Shown: piece after piece, positions 41,230-50,429 of the stretch | How positions within the stretch are numbered: position 1 is the first letter of the stretch | How the letters are laid out: each line of letters begins with the position of its first letter | Source: DATKIY01 sp963726755 | GTDB lineage: Bacteria > Actinomycetota > Actinomycetes > JAHEKZ01 | Reading direction: 5' to 3' | Length of the DNA stretch: 64,000 nucleotides | NCBI GenBank assembly: GCA_963726755.1 | Contig: CAVSDB010000001.1 | Span: 186,001 to 250,000, forward strand | Made by a program: the position numbers and the translations under genes | The notes under the pieces: generated by a model | The model's database searches: none | Seen by the model: the letters and a program-made list of their open reading frames with translations, nothing else | What the model was told of the DNA's origin: nothing

Positions 41230-42387
41230 GTGCTCAAACGCGTGGTGGTACTAGGGGCGGGGTTCGGCGGGTTGGAGTTGTCGACCCTGATCTCTGACGC
41301 CTGTGGTGATCGCGTCGAGGTCGTGCTCGTCGATCAGTCAGAGGGTTTCGTCTTCGGATTTTCTAAGCTCGATGTGATGTTCGGGCGACTAGGGCCAGAC
41401 CAAGTGCTGCATCGCTACGAAGACATCGCCAAACCAGGGGTTCGTTTTCTTCGCTCGAAGATTCGCACTATCGATCCGGTAGCCAAGCGAATCGAGACCG
41501 ACACCGAAACACTTGACGCCGACTTCCTGGTCGTCGCGTTGGGCGCGGACTTACACCCGGAGGTCACACCCGGCCTGCTTGAGGGTGGTCACGAGTTCTA
41601 TACGGTTGCCGGCGCATTCGCGCTACGTGATGTGCTTCGCGACTTTGCCGGCGGGCGAGTGATCGTCGGCGTCACCTCAACGCCGTTCAAGTGCCCTCCC
41701 GCGCCGAGTGAAACTGCTCTACTCGTAGACGAGCTGCTGACCGAGCGTGGGCTGCGCGATACGTCTGAGGTGACACTGGTCATGCCGTTCGGGGTACCGA
41801 TTCCCCCGTCGCCGCAAGCATCAGCGGCCCTGCTTCAGACGTTCGACGAACGCGGCATCTCGTGGCAACCCCAACGACTGGTGACTGAACTCGACGTTGA
41901 TGGTCGTTGCGCGGTCCTCAACGACGGCACCACATTGCCGTACGACCTCTTTCTCGGTGTACCCGTGCATCGGGCGCCTCAGGTTGTGGTCGACGCTGGT
42001 TTGACCGTCGATGGCTGGGTTCCGGTCGACCCGCTAACGCTGCAGACCTCGTTCCCGGGGGTATTTGCCATCGGCGACGTTGCCAGCGTTGGTACGCCGA
42101 AGGCAGGAGTTTTCGCCGAGGGCCAGGCGTCGGTGGCAGCTGCCAGGATCATCGCCGAGCTCAAGCAAGAGTCGACGGATCGGAAGTACGACGGTCATGG
42201 GATCTGCTACTTGGAGTTCGGTGCAGGTGCTGTCGCGAAGGTCGATGTGACCTTCGCTGTCGGAGAGCAGCCGAAGGGAGACCTCGAAGGCCCGTCCGAG
42301 GCGTTGACTGCAGAGAAGGGCAACTTCGGAGCCACCCGCATCAAGCGCTGGTTCGATCGCGACTGGCAGCCAGTCGCTTCGCCGTAG
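41230..42387 (+). CDS. FAD-dependent oxidoreductase, sulfide:quinone reductase-like
   Basis: 385 residues. The N-terminal dinucleotide site is VVVLGAGFGGLELSTLIS; the second FAD motif is GVFAIGDVASVGTPKAGVFA. The central STPFKCPPAPSETALL with a conserved Cys resembles sulfide:quinone oxidoreductases and flavocytochrome c sulfide dehydrogenases. The other redox cysteines of classical enzymes are not obvious, so sulfide oxidation is only a possibility; another quinone-linked role is equally open. An MBL-fold gene follows 9 bp later. Confidence 0.85.
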   Translation: MLKRVVVLGAGFGGLELSTLISDACGDRVEVVLVDQSEGFVFGFSKLDVMFGRLGPDQVLHRYEDIAKPGVRFLRSKIRTIDPVAKRIETDTETLDADFLVVALGADLHPEVTPGLLEGGHEFYTVAGAFALRDVLRDFAGGRVIVGVTSTPFKCPPAPSETALLVDELLTERGLRDTSEVTLVMPFGVPIPPSPQASAALLQTFDERGISWQPQRLVTELDVDGRCAVLNDGTTLPYDLFLGVPVHRAPQVVVDAGLTVDGWVPVDPLTLQTSFPGVFAIGDVASVGTPKAGVFAEGQASVAAARIIAELKQESTDRKYDGHGICYLEFGAGAVAKVDVTFAVGEQPKGDLEGPSEALTAEKGNFGATRIKRWFDRDWQPVASP

Positions 42388-42390
42388 GCT
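42385..42390 (+). promoter_or_regulatory. Leaderless -10 element (TAGGCT) built on the preceding stop codon
   Basis: The TAG stop of the oxidoreductase (42385-42387) is also the first half of TAGGCT, which lies six bases before ATG 42397. Confidence 0.65.
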
Positions 42391-42396
42391 GGCGCG

Positions 42397-43167
42397 ATGA
42401 CCGCGCCGGAGCATTTGACCTACCTCGGTCATTCGACGGTGTTGCTGGAAGTCCAGGGAGTCCGGCTCATGACCGACCCCGTGTTACGTCAAGGTGCATC
42501 GTTCCTGCGACGAGTCCCGCAAGCTGATGATGTGCATACGTACACCGATGTCGACGTGGTGTTGTTGTCCCACCTACACCATGACCATCTCGACCTACCC
42601 TCGTTGAAGCTGCTCGGGAGCGACTGCCGAATCGTTGCGCCGAAAGGTGCGGGAGATTGGTTGCATCGCAAGGGCTTTCACAACGTCGTCGAACTGTCAC
42701 CAGGGGAGACCATCACTCACGATGTGATGACGATTACGGCGACACCCGCTGATCACAGCGGACGACGCGAACCTTTCGGTCCCGATGCGCAAGCCATCGG
42801 CTATGTCGTTGAGTCGGGTCCGGCGTGCCTGTATTTCGCAGGTGACACAGATCTATTCGACGGTATGGCGGACCTGGTTGCACCCGGCTTGCTAGACGTG
42901 GCGTTGCTTCCCGTCTGGGGTTGGGGTCCGAACCTCGGACCGGGCCACCTCGATCCCAAACGCGCGGCACAGGCGGCGGCGTTGCTGCGCCCGAGGTACG
43001 TAGTTCCCATTCACTGGGGGACACTCGCGCCCGTGGGTATGCATCGCATGCACTTGTCGCGGCATCGAGATCCTCCGCATGAGTTCGCCGCCGCCGTCAA
43101 GGAACTCGGCCTGGACGTTCAGGTTCTGATCACCCAACCAGGAAAGCGAGTGGCATTCGATGCGTGA
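42397..43167 (+). CDS. MBL-fold metal-dependent hydrolase
   Basis: 256 residues. Metallo-beta-lactamase fold with the zinc motif HLHHDHLDL near residue 60, ADHSGRREPFG, YFAGDTDLF and HWGT near the C-terminus. It resembles the UlaG / N-acyl-phosphatidylethanolamine phospholipase D-like group, which acts on phosphate esters or lactones. The substrate is not evident. The last 8 bp overlap the following gene. Confidence 0.88.
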   Translation: MTAPEHLTYLGHSTVLLEVQGVRLMTDPVLRQGASFLRRVPQADDVHTYTDVDVVLLSHLHHDHLDLPSLKLLGSDCRIVAPKGAGDWLHRKGFHNVVELSPGETITHDVMTITATPADHSGRREPFGPDAQAIGYVVESGPACLYFAGDTDLFDGMADLVAPGLLDVALLPVWGWGPNLGPGHLDPKRAAQAAALLRPRYVVPIHWGTLAPVGMHRMHLSRHRDPPHEFAAAVKELGLDVQVLITQPGKRVAFDA

Positions 43168-45223
43168 ACGTCATCTGATTGGCACGGTTGTTTCGACTTT
43201 GGTTTCCCTGGTAGTCGGAGTTGCCACCCTCGGCGTCCTTGCCTGGGTCCTGCCTGGTCTGACGATCGGTGGGGTTGGGTACGCCGTCCTCGCCGTCGTG
43301 CTGATGTCTCTTGTCGGGGCGCTAGTGCGTCCGCTGCTGCGCCACCTCGCGCTGTTGCTCGGTTGGGCTGGCGTGTTCCTGCTCGCCCTGTTCCTCGAAG
43401 CCGTAGTCGTCTACATCGCGCTCATCTTGACTCCCGATGTCACGGTCTCTGGATTCCTGACGGCGTTCGTAGTCTCGCTGGTGATGTCTCTCACCCTCAC
43501 GATTGCGCAATGGGCACAGGGTGCGAATCAGGATCGGGAGTTCGTGCAGCGCGCTATCGCGTTTGCCCGACGCCGTCACCGGACCGTCGTCGAAAGCGAT
43601 GTACCGGGAATCGTTTTCGTGCAGCTAGATGGCGTCAGCGAGCCGCTCATGGAATGGGCGGTGATGTCCGGGAACCTGCCGAACATCTGTCGGTGGCTTC
43701 GAGAGGACACCCACCGACTCGACGGTTGGCAGGTGCGAGTTCCGACCACTACTCCAGTCAGCCAAGCCGGAATCTTGATGGGCACGAACGAAGGCATCCC
43801 CGCATTCCGTTGGTGGGACCGGGCGGCGGGTCGGCTCCTTGTCGCCAACCGTCCACCCGATGCCGCCTTCATCGAGGATCGGTTGTCGACTGGTCGTGGG
43901 CTGTTGGCCGACGATGGCGCCAGTATTTCGAACATCTTCACTGGTGATGCACCGATCGCATTGCTCACGATGGCGGGAGTCGGCCGTCAGGGGATGAAGG
44001 GGGCCGGTAAGACGCAGGACTTCGCTGGGTTCTTCGCCACGCCCTATGGCTTCCTGCGGCTGTTCTTTCTGGCACTGGGCGAGATGATCAAAGAGCGTTA
44101 TCAAGCACGGCGCGAGATTCGATTGGATCTTCAACCGCGAGTTCATCGTCCTTGGAGCTACGTCGGTTTGCGCGCTGCGACGAACGTGTTGCAGCGACAA
44201 CTCAACACCGTCTTGGTCGTCGAGCAGATGATGCGCGGTGCGAAGAGTATTTACGTCGACTACCTCGACTACGACGAGGTCGCCCACCACGCTGGAGTAT
44301 CGCGGCCCGAGTCGCTGGCCACCCTCGCTGGGTTGGATCAGGTGGTTGGACAGCTGGAGTTGGCCGCCAAGTCGGCGCCACGGCCCTATCACTTCGTCCT
44401 GGTATCGGATCACGGTCAGAGTCAGGGGGCGGTATTTGCACAGCGTTACGAACCGTTAGAGGACCTCGTCCGACGTCTGATGGGAGGCGACCCCTCAGTG
44501 CGAAAAGTCGGTGATGACGAGAGTTACGGACCACTCAACACACTTCTGACCGACGCGACTCGTGGCGGCGGTGTAAGTGGTCGACTTACTCGCTCAGCGG
44601 TGGGCGGACGGATGCGAGAAGGCACTGTCGATCTGCAGTCGGATCAGGCTGAAGTGGACAAGGACGAGGCACCAGAACTGGTCGTCGTGGGTTCAGGGAA
44701 CCTGGGTGCCGTCTGGTTCGCGCGTCGACCGACCCGGGTAACGCTGGAGGAACTCACGCTCGATTTCCCAGACTTACTGCCGGGACTTGCGCGCCACGAT
44801 GGTGTTTCGTTTGTCGTGGTGCTCTCTGAAACGCGTGGTGTGGTTGCCATTGGCCCCGACGGCGTCCACTACCTCGATGAAGAACTCGTCGACGGTGTCG
44901 ATCCCCTCGAACGGTTCGGACCACAGGCAGTCCCCGACTTCCGGCGGGTGGCTCGATTCCCCAACGCGCCAGATATCTACCTGAACTCGATGTGGGACGA
45001 GCAGCGTCAGGAGGTCGCCGCATTCGAAGGACTCGTCGGCTGCCACGGAGGGCTGGGGGGTTGGCAGGACAAGGGAATGGTGATCCATCCATCATCCTGG
45101 ACGATAGACAAACCCATCGTCGGTGCCGACCAACTTCACAACCAGTTGGTCACTTGGTTGGTGGCACTCGGGCACCGGCAGTCGTTTGATGGCGCCGACC
45201 GGACGAACGTGGTCAAGGACTAG
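43160..45223 (+). CDS. Fusion of a holin-IV-like membrane domain and a phosphodiesterase domain
   Basis: 687 residues from ATG 43160, overlapping the MBL gene. The first 120 residues hold four hydrophobic helices matching the bacterial holin-superfamily-IV (YvlD-like) fold (GLTIGGVGYAVLAVVLMSLV, PLLRHLALLLGWAGVFLLAL). The rest is an alkaline-phosphatase/nucleotide-pyrophosphatase domain: VFVQLDGVSEPLMEW (metal Asp), TTTPVSQAGILMGT (Thr nucleophile), YVDYLDYDEVAHHAG, VLVSDHGQSQG and GCHGGLGGWQ. It may be an envelope phosphodiesterase anchored by the membrane part; topology decides on which side it acts. The TAG stop is shared with fumC through CTAG. Confidence 0.88.
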   Translation: MRERHLIGTVVSTLVSLVVGVATLGVLAWVLPGLTIGGVGYAVLAVVLMSLVGALVRPLLRHLALLLGWAGVFLLALFLEAVVVYIALILTPDVTVSGFLTAFVVSLVMSLTLTIAQWAQGANQDREFVQRAIAFARRRHRTVVESDVPGIVFVQLDGVSEPLMEWAVMSGNLPNICRWLREDTHRLDGWQVRVPTTTPVSQAGILMGTNEGIPAFRWWDRAAGRLLVANRPPDAAFIEDRLSTGRGLLADDGASISNIFTGDAPIALLTMAGVGRQGMKGAGKTQDFAGFFATPYGFLRLFFLALGEMIKERYQARREIRLDLQPRVHRPWSYVGLRAATNVLQRQLNTVLVVEQMMRGAKSIYVDYLDYDEVAHHAGVSRPESLATLAGLDQVVGQLELAAKSAPRPYHFVLVSDHGQSQGAVFAQRYEPLEDLVRRLMGGDPSVRKVGDDESYGPLNTLLTDATRGGGVSGRLTRSAVGGRMREGTVDLQSDQAEVDKDEAPELVVVGSGNLGAVWFARRPTRVTLEELTLDFPDLLPGLARHDGVSFVVVLSETRGVVAIGPDGVHYLDEELVDGVDPLERFGPQAVPDFRRVARFPNAPDIYLNSMWDEQRQEVAAFEGLVGCHGGLGGWQDKGMVIHPSSWTIDKPIVGADQLHNQLVTWLVALGHRQSFDGADRTNVVKD

Positions 45224-46632
45224 TCGGCTTCGCCGCGCGCCATTCGGTCGAGATCAAGTGCGGTTTCGAGTTGCTCGGACGACAAAGTTCCGTCGGCTAC
45301 CAACGACTGTGCGACTTCGCGCACTCGGCGTCCTTCGCGCTCAGCCTGCTTGACTAGAGCAGTGGTGCGTTCGTACCCGACCAATGTGTTGAGCGCCGTC
45401 GCCAGCGCCGGCGAAAGCTCAGCCTTCGCGCGCAGTGCCGCTGCATCCGCCGTGATCCCGGTGACCACACGGTCGGCAAGTGATCGTGAACTGGCAGCCA
45501 GTAGCGCGACCGACTCAAGAACCGATACCGCGATGAGCGGCATTGCTGTGTTCAACTCAAAGGTGCTTGTTGTTGCAGCAAGCGTGACCGCCGCGTCGTT
45601 GCCGATCACTTTCGCGCAGGCTTGCATGACTGCCTCCGGAACCACGGGGTTGACCTTGCCCGGCATGATGCTTGACCCCGGTTGCAGCGCTGGCAAGACG
45701 ATCTCGGCCAGACCGGAGTGCGGTCCTGATCCCATCCAACGGAGGTCGTTGCAGATCTTCCATAGAGACAGCGCAACCACTCGAAGCTGGGACGACACTT
45801 CGACGAGGGCGTCGCGCGCGGACTGCGCTTCAAATGCATTGGCAGCACGTGTGAACGCCAAGCCGGTCGCTGCCGCTAGCCGAGCGACAACGTCTTCAGC
45901 AAATCCTTCCGGTGCGTTCAGTCCGGTCCCTACCGCAGTACCGCCGAGGGGGAGTTCGAACAAGCGCGACATTGTCGACTGAAGGCGCTGGCGAGCCAGT
46001 TCTACCTGGCGGGCATAGCCGCTGAATTCGCCGCCCAGTGTCACAGGGGCGGCGTCCATGAGATGGGTACGTCCTGGCTTGACGAACGACGCAAACTCGG
46101 CTGACTTCTCGTCCAACTGCTGTTGCAGATGCTCAAGGGCTGGCAATAGGTCTGAGCTGATCTGGCACGCGACCGCCACATGACTTGAAGTAGGGAACAC
46201 GTCGTTGCTCGACTGCGACGCGTTGACGTCGTCGTTGGGGTGCACCGTGGCTCCCAACAGCGACGTCGCGAGGTGCGCGATGACTTCGTTGGCATTCATG
46301 TTGCTCGACGTTCCCGATCCGGTCTGGCACCAGCCGAGCGGGAAGTGATTGTCGTAGGAACCGGCGGCAACTTGGTCAGCCGCATGTGCGATTGCTTCGG
46401 CCTTGTCCCGTGGGAGCGCGCCAACGACCGCATTGGCTCGGGCCGCACTTGCTTTGACCAGCCCCATGGCGTGGACGAGTGCCGGTGCCAACGGACCGCT
46501 CGTTGCTGGGGCGTTGTCGAGCGCGCGTTGGGTCTGGGCTCCCCAGAGTGCGTCGCGTGGCACTTTGACTTCGCCCATCGTGTCGGCTTCGATCCGGCCA
46601 GTGGTGGCTGGCTGCGCAGGTTCGTCGGTCAT
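45220..46632 (-). CDS. fumC: Fumarate hydratase class II
   Basis: 470 residues from ATG 46632, with GGGGAG 11 bases upstream and a GAAGAT (nAnnnT) six bases upstream. Fumarase/aspartase superfamily: ALWGAQTQRAL near residue 29, SGTSSNMNANEVIAH, THLMDAAPVTLG, and the catalytic loop GSSIMPGKVNPVVPEAVMQ. It hydrates fumarate to malate in the citric acid cycle. Mycobacterial fum lies in the same conserved block. The gene converges on the phosphodiesterase gene with a 4-bp stop overlap. Confidence 0.95.
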   Translation of the reverse strand: MTDEPAQPATTGRIEADTMGEVKVPRDALWGAQTQRALDNAPATSGPLAPALVHAMGLVKASAARANAVVGALPRDKAEAIAHAADQVAAGSYDNHFPLGWCQTGSGTSSNMNANEVIAHLATSLLGATVHPNDDVNASQSSNDVFPTSSHVAVACQISSDLLPALEHLQQQLDEKSAEFASFVKPGRTHLMDAAPVTLGGEFSGYARQVELARQRLQSTMSRLFELPLGGTAVGTGLNAPEGFAEDVVARLAAATGLAFTRAANAFEAQSARDALVEVSSQLRVVALSLWKICNDLRWMGSGPHSGLAEIVLPALQPGSSIMPGKVNPVVPEAVMQACAKVIGNDAAVTLAATTSTFELNTAMPLIAVSVLESVALLAASSRSLADRVVTGITADAAALRAKAELSPALATALNTLVGYERTTALVKQAEREGRRVREVAQSLVADGTLSSEQLETALDLDRMARGEAD

Positions 46633-46689
46633 GAGGTCATCTTCTCCCCTTCAACCGAATGGCGTCGGAGGTTGCGGGCCGTGGCGCAG

Positions 46690-46695
46690 TAGCGT
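46690..46695 (+). promoter_or_regulatory. Leaderless -10 element (TAGCGT) of the methyltransferase gene
   Basis: TAGCGT, seven bases, then GTG 46703. GAGGAAG between them could also act as a weak ribosome binding site. Confidence 0.5.
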
Positions 46696-46702
46696 GAGGA
46701 AG

Positions 46703-47569
46703 GTGAGCGGGACTGTGGTGGGACCGGACGCCGACCGTGAGCCTGCCCCGGACCCAACTCCGCAGGCGACTCGCTGGACCCGCGCGCTGGCTGCCTGGGG
46801 GATACCCCAACCCATTCTCGACGCCGCTCCGGCAGACCCTTGGGTGCATCCGGTGGCCACGTTCGCCAACCGGGCCGATCGGGCCGTTGCGGCGCCGGAT
46901 GGAGTTTCGTACCAGCGCGCGGTCGAGGCGCTCGCGACACCAGGATCGGTGCTTGACGTTGGTGCTGGCGCTGGCGCGGGTTCGTTGCCGCTGGCCGCCC
47001 ATGTCTCATCAATCACTGCGGTCGATACCAGCCAGGACATGCTTGACGCCTTCGCCGCCGGTGCTGCCACCCAAGGCGTGCAGTGCGCTCTGGTGCGAGG
47101 TAACTGGCCGAGCGTGGCGCCGCAGGTACCGAGCCATGACGTGGTTCTGGCACACCACGTCGTCTACAACGTTCCTGCTATCGGGAGTTTCCTCATTGCC
47201 TTGACCGACCATGCCGTTCGACGTGTTGTGGTCGAGTTGCCACCGCGGCACCCACTCAGCTGGATGACCCCGCTGTGGCAGCGATTCCACGACATCAGCC
47301 GTCCAGTATCCCCGACGTCGGACGATCTGGTTGCCGTGCTTCGCGAGATCGGCGTGGCCGACATGACGGTTGACAGTTGGCAGGAGACCGGAGTGGACGG
47401 TTCGGAAGAACCCGACAGCGATCGAGTCGCCGAGGTGACGCAGCGACTCTGCCTCGGCGCCGATCGTCAGCCAGAAGTGGCAGACGCGTTACGCGAACTG
47501 CAAGCCAAGGGACTGGCGGAACTGGTGACAATCAGTTGGAAGGGAACGGCGAAGGCGGCTCACTCGTGA
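46703..47569 (+). CDS. Class I SAM-dependent methyltransferase
   Basis: 288 residues from GTG 46703. The SAM-binding motif is SVLDVGAGAGAGSLPLA near residue 90, followed by the acidic end of strand 2 (AVDTSQDMLDAF) and HDVVLAHHVVYNVP (motif IV position). The N-terminal part (RWTRALAAWGIPQPILDAAP) and C-terminal RLCLGADRQPEVADALRELQ are not diagnostic. The substrate is unknown. The TGA overlaps the fbiC GTG, which hints at co-expression with F420 synthesis. Confidence 0.85.
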   Translation: MSGTVVGPDADREPAPDPTPQATRWTRALAAWGIPQPILDAAPADPWVHPVATFANRADRAVAAPDGVSYQRAVEALATPGSVLDVGAGAGAGSLPLAAHVSSITAVDTSQDMLDAFAAGAATQGVQCALVRGNWPSVAPQVPSHDVVLAHHVVYNVPAIGSFLIALTDHAVRRVVVELPPRHPLSWMTPLWQRFHDISRPVSPTSDDLVAVLREIGVADMTVDSWQETGVDGSEEPDSDRVAEVTQRLCLGADRQPEVADALRELQAKGLAELVTISWKGTAKAAHS

Positions 47570-50205
47570 CCGACTCTGCGCTGCGACGTTGTTTGGCCCG
47601 AGCTCGGGCTGCAAAATCGCTCAACCCCGACGAGGCCGTTGCCTTGATGCGAGCGAGGGGGCCAGCTCTTGATGAGTTGATGGCGGCTGCGGCGAAGGTC
47701 CGCGATCGTGGCTTGGACGACGCGGGGCGCGGCGGCGTCATCACGTATTCCCGCAAGGTGTTTATCCCCCTAACCCGGCTGTGTCGCGATCGCTGCCACT
47801 ACTGCACCTTTGTGGCCGCACCTGCGCAAGTGTCATCCCCCTACCTCGCGCGGCACGAGGTGTTGGAAATCGCTCGCGCTGGGGCGGCGATGCAATGCAA
47901 AGAGGCGCTGTTCACTCTTGGCGATCGGCCCGAACTTCGATGGCCACAAGCTCGTGAATGGCTTGCTGAGCAAGGGTTTTCGTCAACTCATGAGTACCTG
48001 CGTGCGATGGCGATTCTGGTTCTCGAAGAGACTGGATTGTTGCCACACCTGAACCCTGGAGTGCTGACCTGGGAAGAGTTGCAACGACTGAAGCCAGTGG
48101 CACCATCAATGGGGATGATGCTTGAGACCACTAGTACTCGACTGTGGTCCGAACCCGGACAGCCTCACTACGGATCGCCTGACAAGGAGCCCGCGGTTCG
48201 GCTCAGAGTTCTCGAGGACGCCGGGCGAAGTGCGATTCCGTTCACCACGGGTCTCCTCATCGGAATCGGCGAGACGTTGCACGATCGAGTCGAGACCATT
48301 CTTGCGATCAGGGCCAGCGGGCAACGGTACCGCCATGTGCAAGAAGTGATTGTGCAGAATTTCCGCAGCAAACCGCACAGTGCGATGCGTCGCGTCGAAG
48401 ACGCGGGTCGCGACGACTACCTAGCCACGATCGCAGTAACCCGACTGTTGTTGGGTCCGGGTTTTCGTGTGCAGGTACCGCCTAACTTGAGTGAGCTTGA
48501 CACGCTTCCGATGTTGCTAGCCGCGGGCATCGACGACTGGGGCGGGGTCAGCCCGTTGACGCCTGACCACGTCAACCCGGAGCGTCCCTGGCCGCATCTT
48601 GACGATCTGGCGGCTGCCACGTCCGAGTCCGGGTTCCAACTGCATGAGCGGCTGACCGTGCACCCGCGTTACGTCGAATCCCGCGATCCATGGCTTGACC
48701 CTCGCGTGCAACCGCACGTCTTGGCGCTCGCGGACTCCATGGGTCTGGCCGATGAAACCGTTACGCCACAAGGGCTTCCGTGGCAAGAGCCTGATGCGAT
48801 CTGGATCACCAGTGGACGGGCCGACCTTGCCACGACCATCGACATAGACGGTCGAACGACAGACCATCGGAGCGACTTCGACGAGGCGTTCGGTGACTGG
48901 AACGATGTGCGAAAGCACGCGTCACAGCTATCGCAAAGTCGATTGACCGGCGAGGTGCGTGACGCGCTGCGAATTGCCCGCGACGATCCGGCACGGCTCC
49001 TGGAACCCCAACATGAGTCTGCTGCGTTGGCGTTGCTGTCTGCTGATGGCACTGATCTCGAGGCGGTGGCCCTCCTTGCCGACGAGGTCAGACGCGACAC
49101 GGTGGGCGAGACCGTGACGTACGTCGTCAATCGCAACATCAACTTCACAAACGTGTGTTACACCGGCTGCCGGTTCTGCGCCTTCGCGCAACGCGCGAGT
49201 GACCCAGATGCATATTCCCTGTCGATCGCCGACGTCGTACACCGCGCACGTCAGGCGTGGGACGTCGGAGCAACCGAGGTCTGTCTGCAAGGAGGGATCG
49301 ACCCTTCGTTTCCTGGGACGGGCTATGCAGAGCTGGTTCGTGCCTTGAAGACAGAACTCCCCGACCAACACGTACACGCCTTCAGCCCGATGGAGATCGT
49401 GAACGGCGCAAGTCGCACCGGGTTGTCCCTCGAAGAGTTCTTGGTGAGCCTGCGAGAGGCGGGGCTGGACACCATCCCGGGTACCGCCGCCGAGATTCTC
49501 GACGACGACGTGCGTTGGGTGCTGACCAAGGGCAAGCTCCCGGCCGCGACCTGGATCGACGTTGTGACGACCGCTCATCGAGTGGGGCTTCGCAGCAGTA
49601 GCACGATGATGTTCGGGCACGTCGACCAGCCGTATCACTGGCTGTCACACCTGCGGGTGCTAGCGAAAATTCAGGACGAGACTGCGGGGTTTACTGAATT
49701 CGTGCCGCTGTCATTCGTTCATCGTTCGGCGCCGTTGTACCTGGCAGGTGCGGCACGGCCCGGTCCCACGACCCGCGAGAACCGTGCGGTGCATGCCGCA
49801 GGCAGGTTGCTGCTCCATGGACGCATTGACCACGTTCAGACGTCTTGGGTGAAGTTGGGCTCTGCCGGTTGCCGGGTGATGCTCGGCGGAGGAGCCGACG
49901 ATCTTGGCGGCACGCTGATGGAGGAGACCATTAGCCGAATGGCCGGAAGCGAACACGGTTCGGCGCGGTCGGCCAGCGAGCTCGCTGACCTGGCTGCTTC
50001 GGTCAACCGCCCAAGTCGCCAGCGATCGACGACGTACGGCGAGGTCTCAGGGGAGCGACGAGCGGTAGCTGCGGAGTTCGACGGGTGCCTCAAGCAAGCC
50101 ACCGAGGACGAAATCCCGCGTCCAAGCCAAGAAATTTCTCACCACCGCCAGCCGATTGTTAGCTCCGCGACGAGGCCTTCGAATACGGCGGAAAACCCGG
50201 TCTGA
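47566..50205 (+). CDS. fbiC: FO synthase FbiC (F420 chromophore)
   Basis: 879 residues from GTG 47566. One polypeptide holds both radical-SAM halves that join tyrosine and the riboflavin precursor to form 7,8-didemethyl-8-hydroxy-5-deazariboflavin (FO), the core of cofactor F420. The CofG half has its [4Fe-4S] motif at Cys73, Cys77, Cys80 (CRDRCHYC) and the CofH half at Cys531, Cys535, Cys538 (CYTGCRFC). LQGGIDPSFPGTGY and AFSPMEI are typical of CofH. Length slightly exceeds mycobacterial FbiC, mainly by a C-terminal tail. Confidence 0.96.
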   Translation: MTDSALRRCLARARAAKSLNPDEAVALMRARGPALDELMAAAAKVRDRGLDDAGRGGVITYSRKVFIPLTRLCRDRCHYCTFVAAPAQVSSPYLARHEVLEIARAGAAMQCKEALFTLGDRPELRWPQAREWLAEQGFSSTHEYLRAMAILVLEETGLLPHLNPGVLTWEELQRLKPVAPSMGMMLETTSTRLWSEPGQPHYGSPDKEPAVRLRVLEDAGRSAIPFTTGLLIGIGETLHDRVETILAIRASGQRYRHVQEVIVQNFRSKPHSAMRRVEDAGRDDYLATIAVTRLLLGPGFRVQVPPNLSELDTLPMLLAAGIDDWGGVSPLTPDHVNPERPWPHLDDLAAATSESGFQLHERLTVHPRYVESRDPWLDPRVQPHVLALADSMGLADETVTPQGLPWQEPDAIWITSGRADLATTIDIDGRTTDHRSDFDEAFGDWNDVRKHASQLSQSRLTGEVRDALRIARDDPARLLEPQHESAALALLSADGTDLEAVALLADEVRRDTVGETVTYVVNRNINFTNVCYTGCRFCAFAQRASDPDAYSLSIADVVHRARQAWDVGATEVCLQGGIDPSFPGTGYAELVRALKTELPDQHVHAFSPMEIVNGASRTGLSLEEFLVSLREAGLDTIPGTAAEILDDDVRWVLTKGKLPAATWIDVVTTAHRVGLRSSSTMMFGHVDQPYHWLSHLRVLAKIQDETAGFTEFVPLSFVHRSAPLYLAGAARPGPTTRENRAVHAAGRLLLHGRIDHVQTSWVKLGSAGCRVMLGGGADDLGGTLMEETISRMAGSEHGSARSASELADLAASVNRPSRQRSTTYGEVSGERRAVAAEFDGCLKQATEDEIPRPSQEISHHRQPIVSSATRPSNTAENPV

Positions 50206-50296
50206 CCTGCGGGAATACCGAGTCGCTCGTCGCCAGGAGTGACCACTCGATCACTGGCCGCAGTCAAAAGCTAGGTAACGAATACCAGACAAGGGG

Positions 50297-50397
50297 TTGA
50301 CTTGGGGTGATTGACGCGCGTGTAATTCCACGCATGTCATTCAGCCTGACGTCAGTGCCAACCCAATACGGGCCAACCCAATCAACGCCAACCCATT
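50297..50397 (+). promoter_or_regulatory. whiB upstream region with three 15-bp-spaced direct repeats
   Basis: The 224-bp gap 50206-50429 holds no gene. TTGACT (50297-50302) and TGTAAT (50321-50326) with an 18-bp spacer could be a promoter. Downstream, GCCAACCCAAT occurs at 50357-50367 and 50372-50382, and GCCAACCCATT at 50387-50397, exactly 15 bp apart. Confidence 0.55.
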
Positions 50398-50429
50398 CGT
50401 TAGACGCGCACGGGTCGAGGAGGAGCGCG

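Noticed and set aside
43160..43520. Prophage holin
   Set aside because: The membrane part is fused to a large phosphodiesterase and no lysin, portal, integrase or attachment repeat is nearby.
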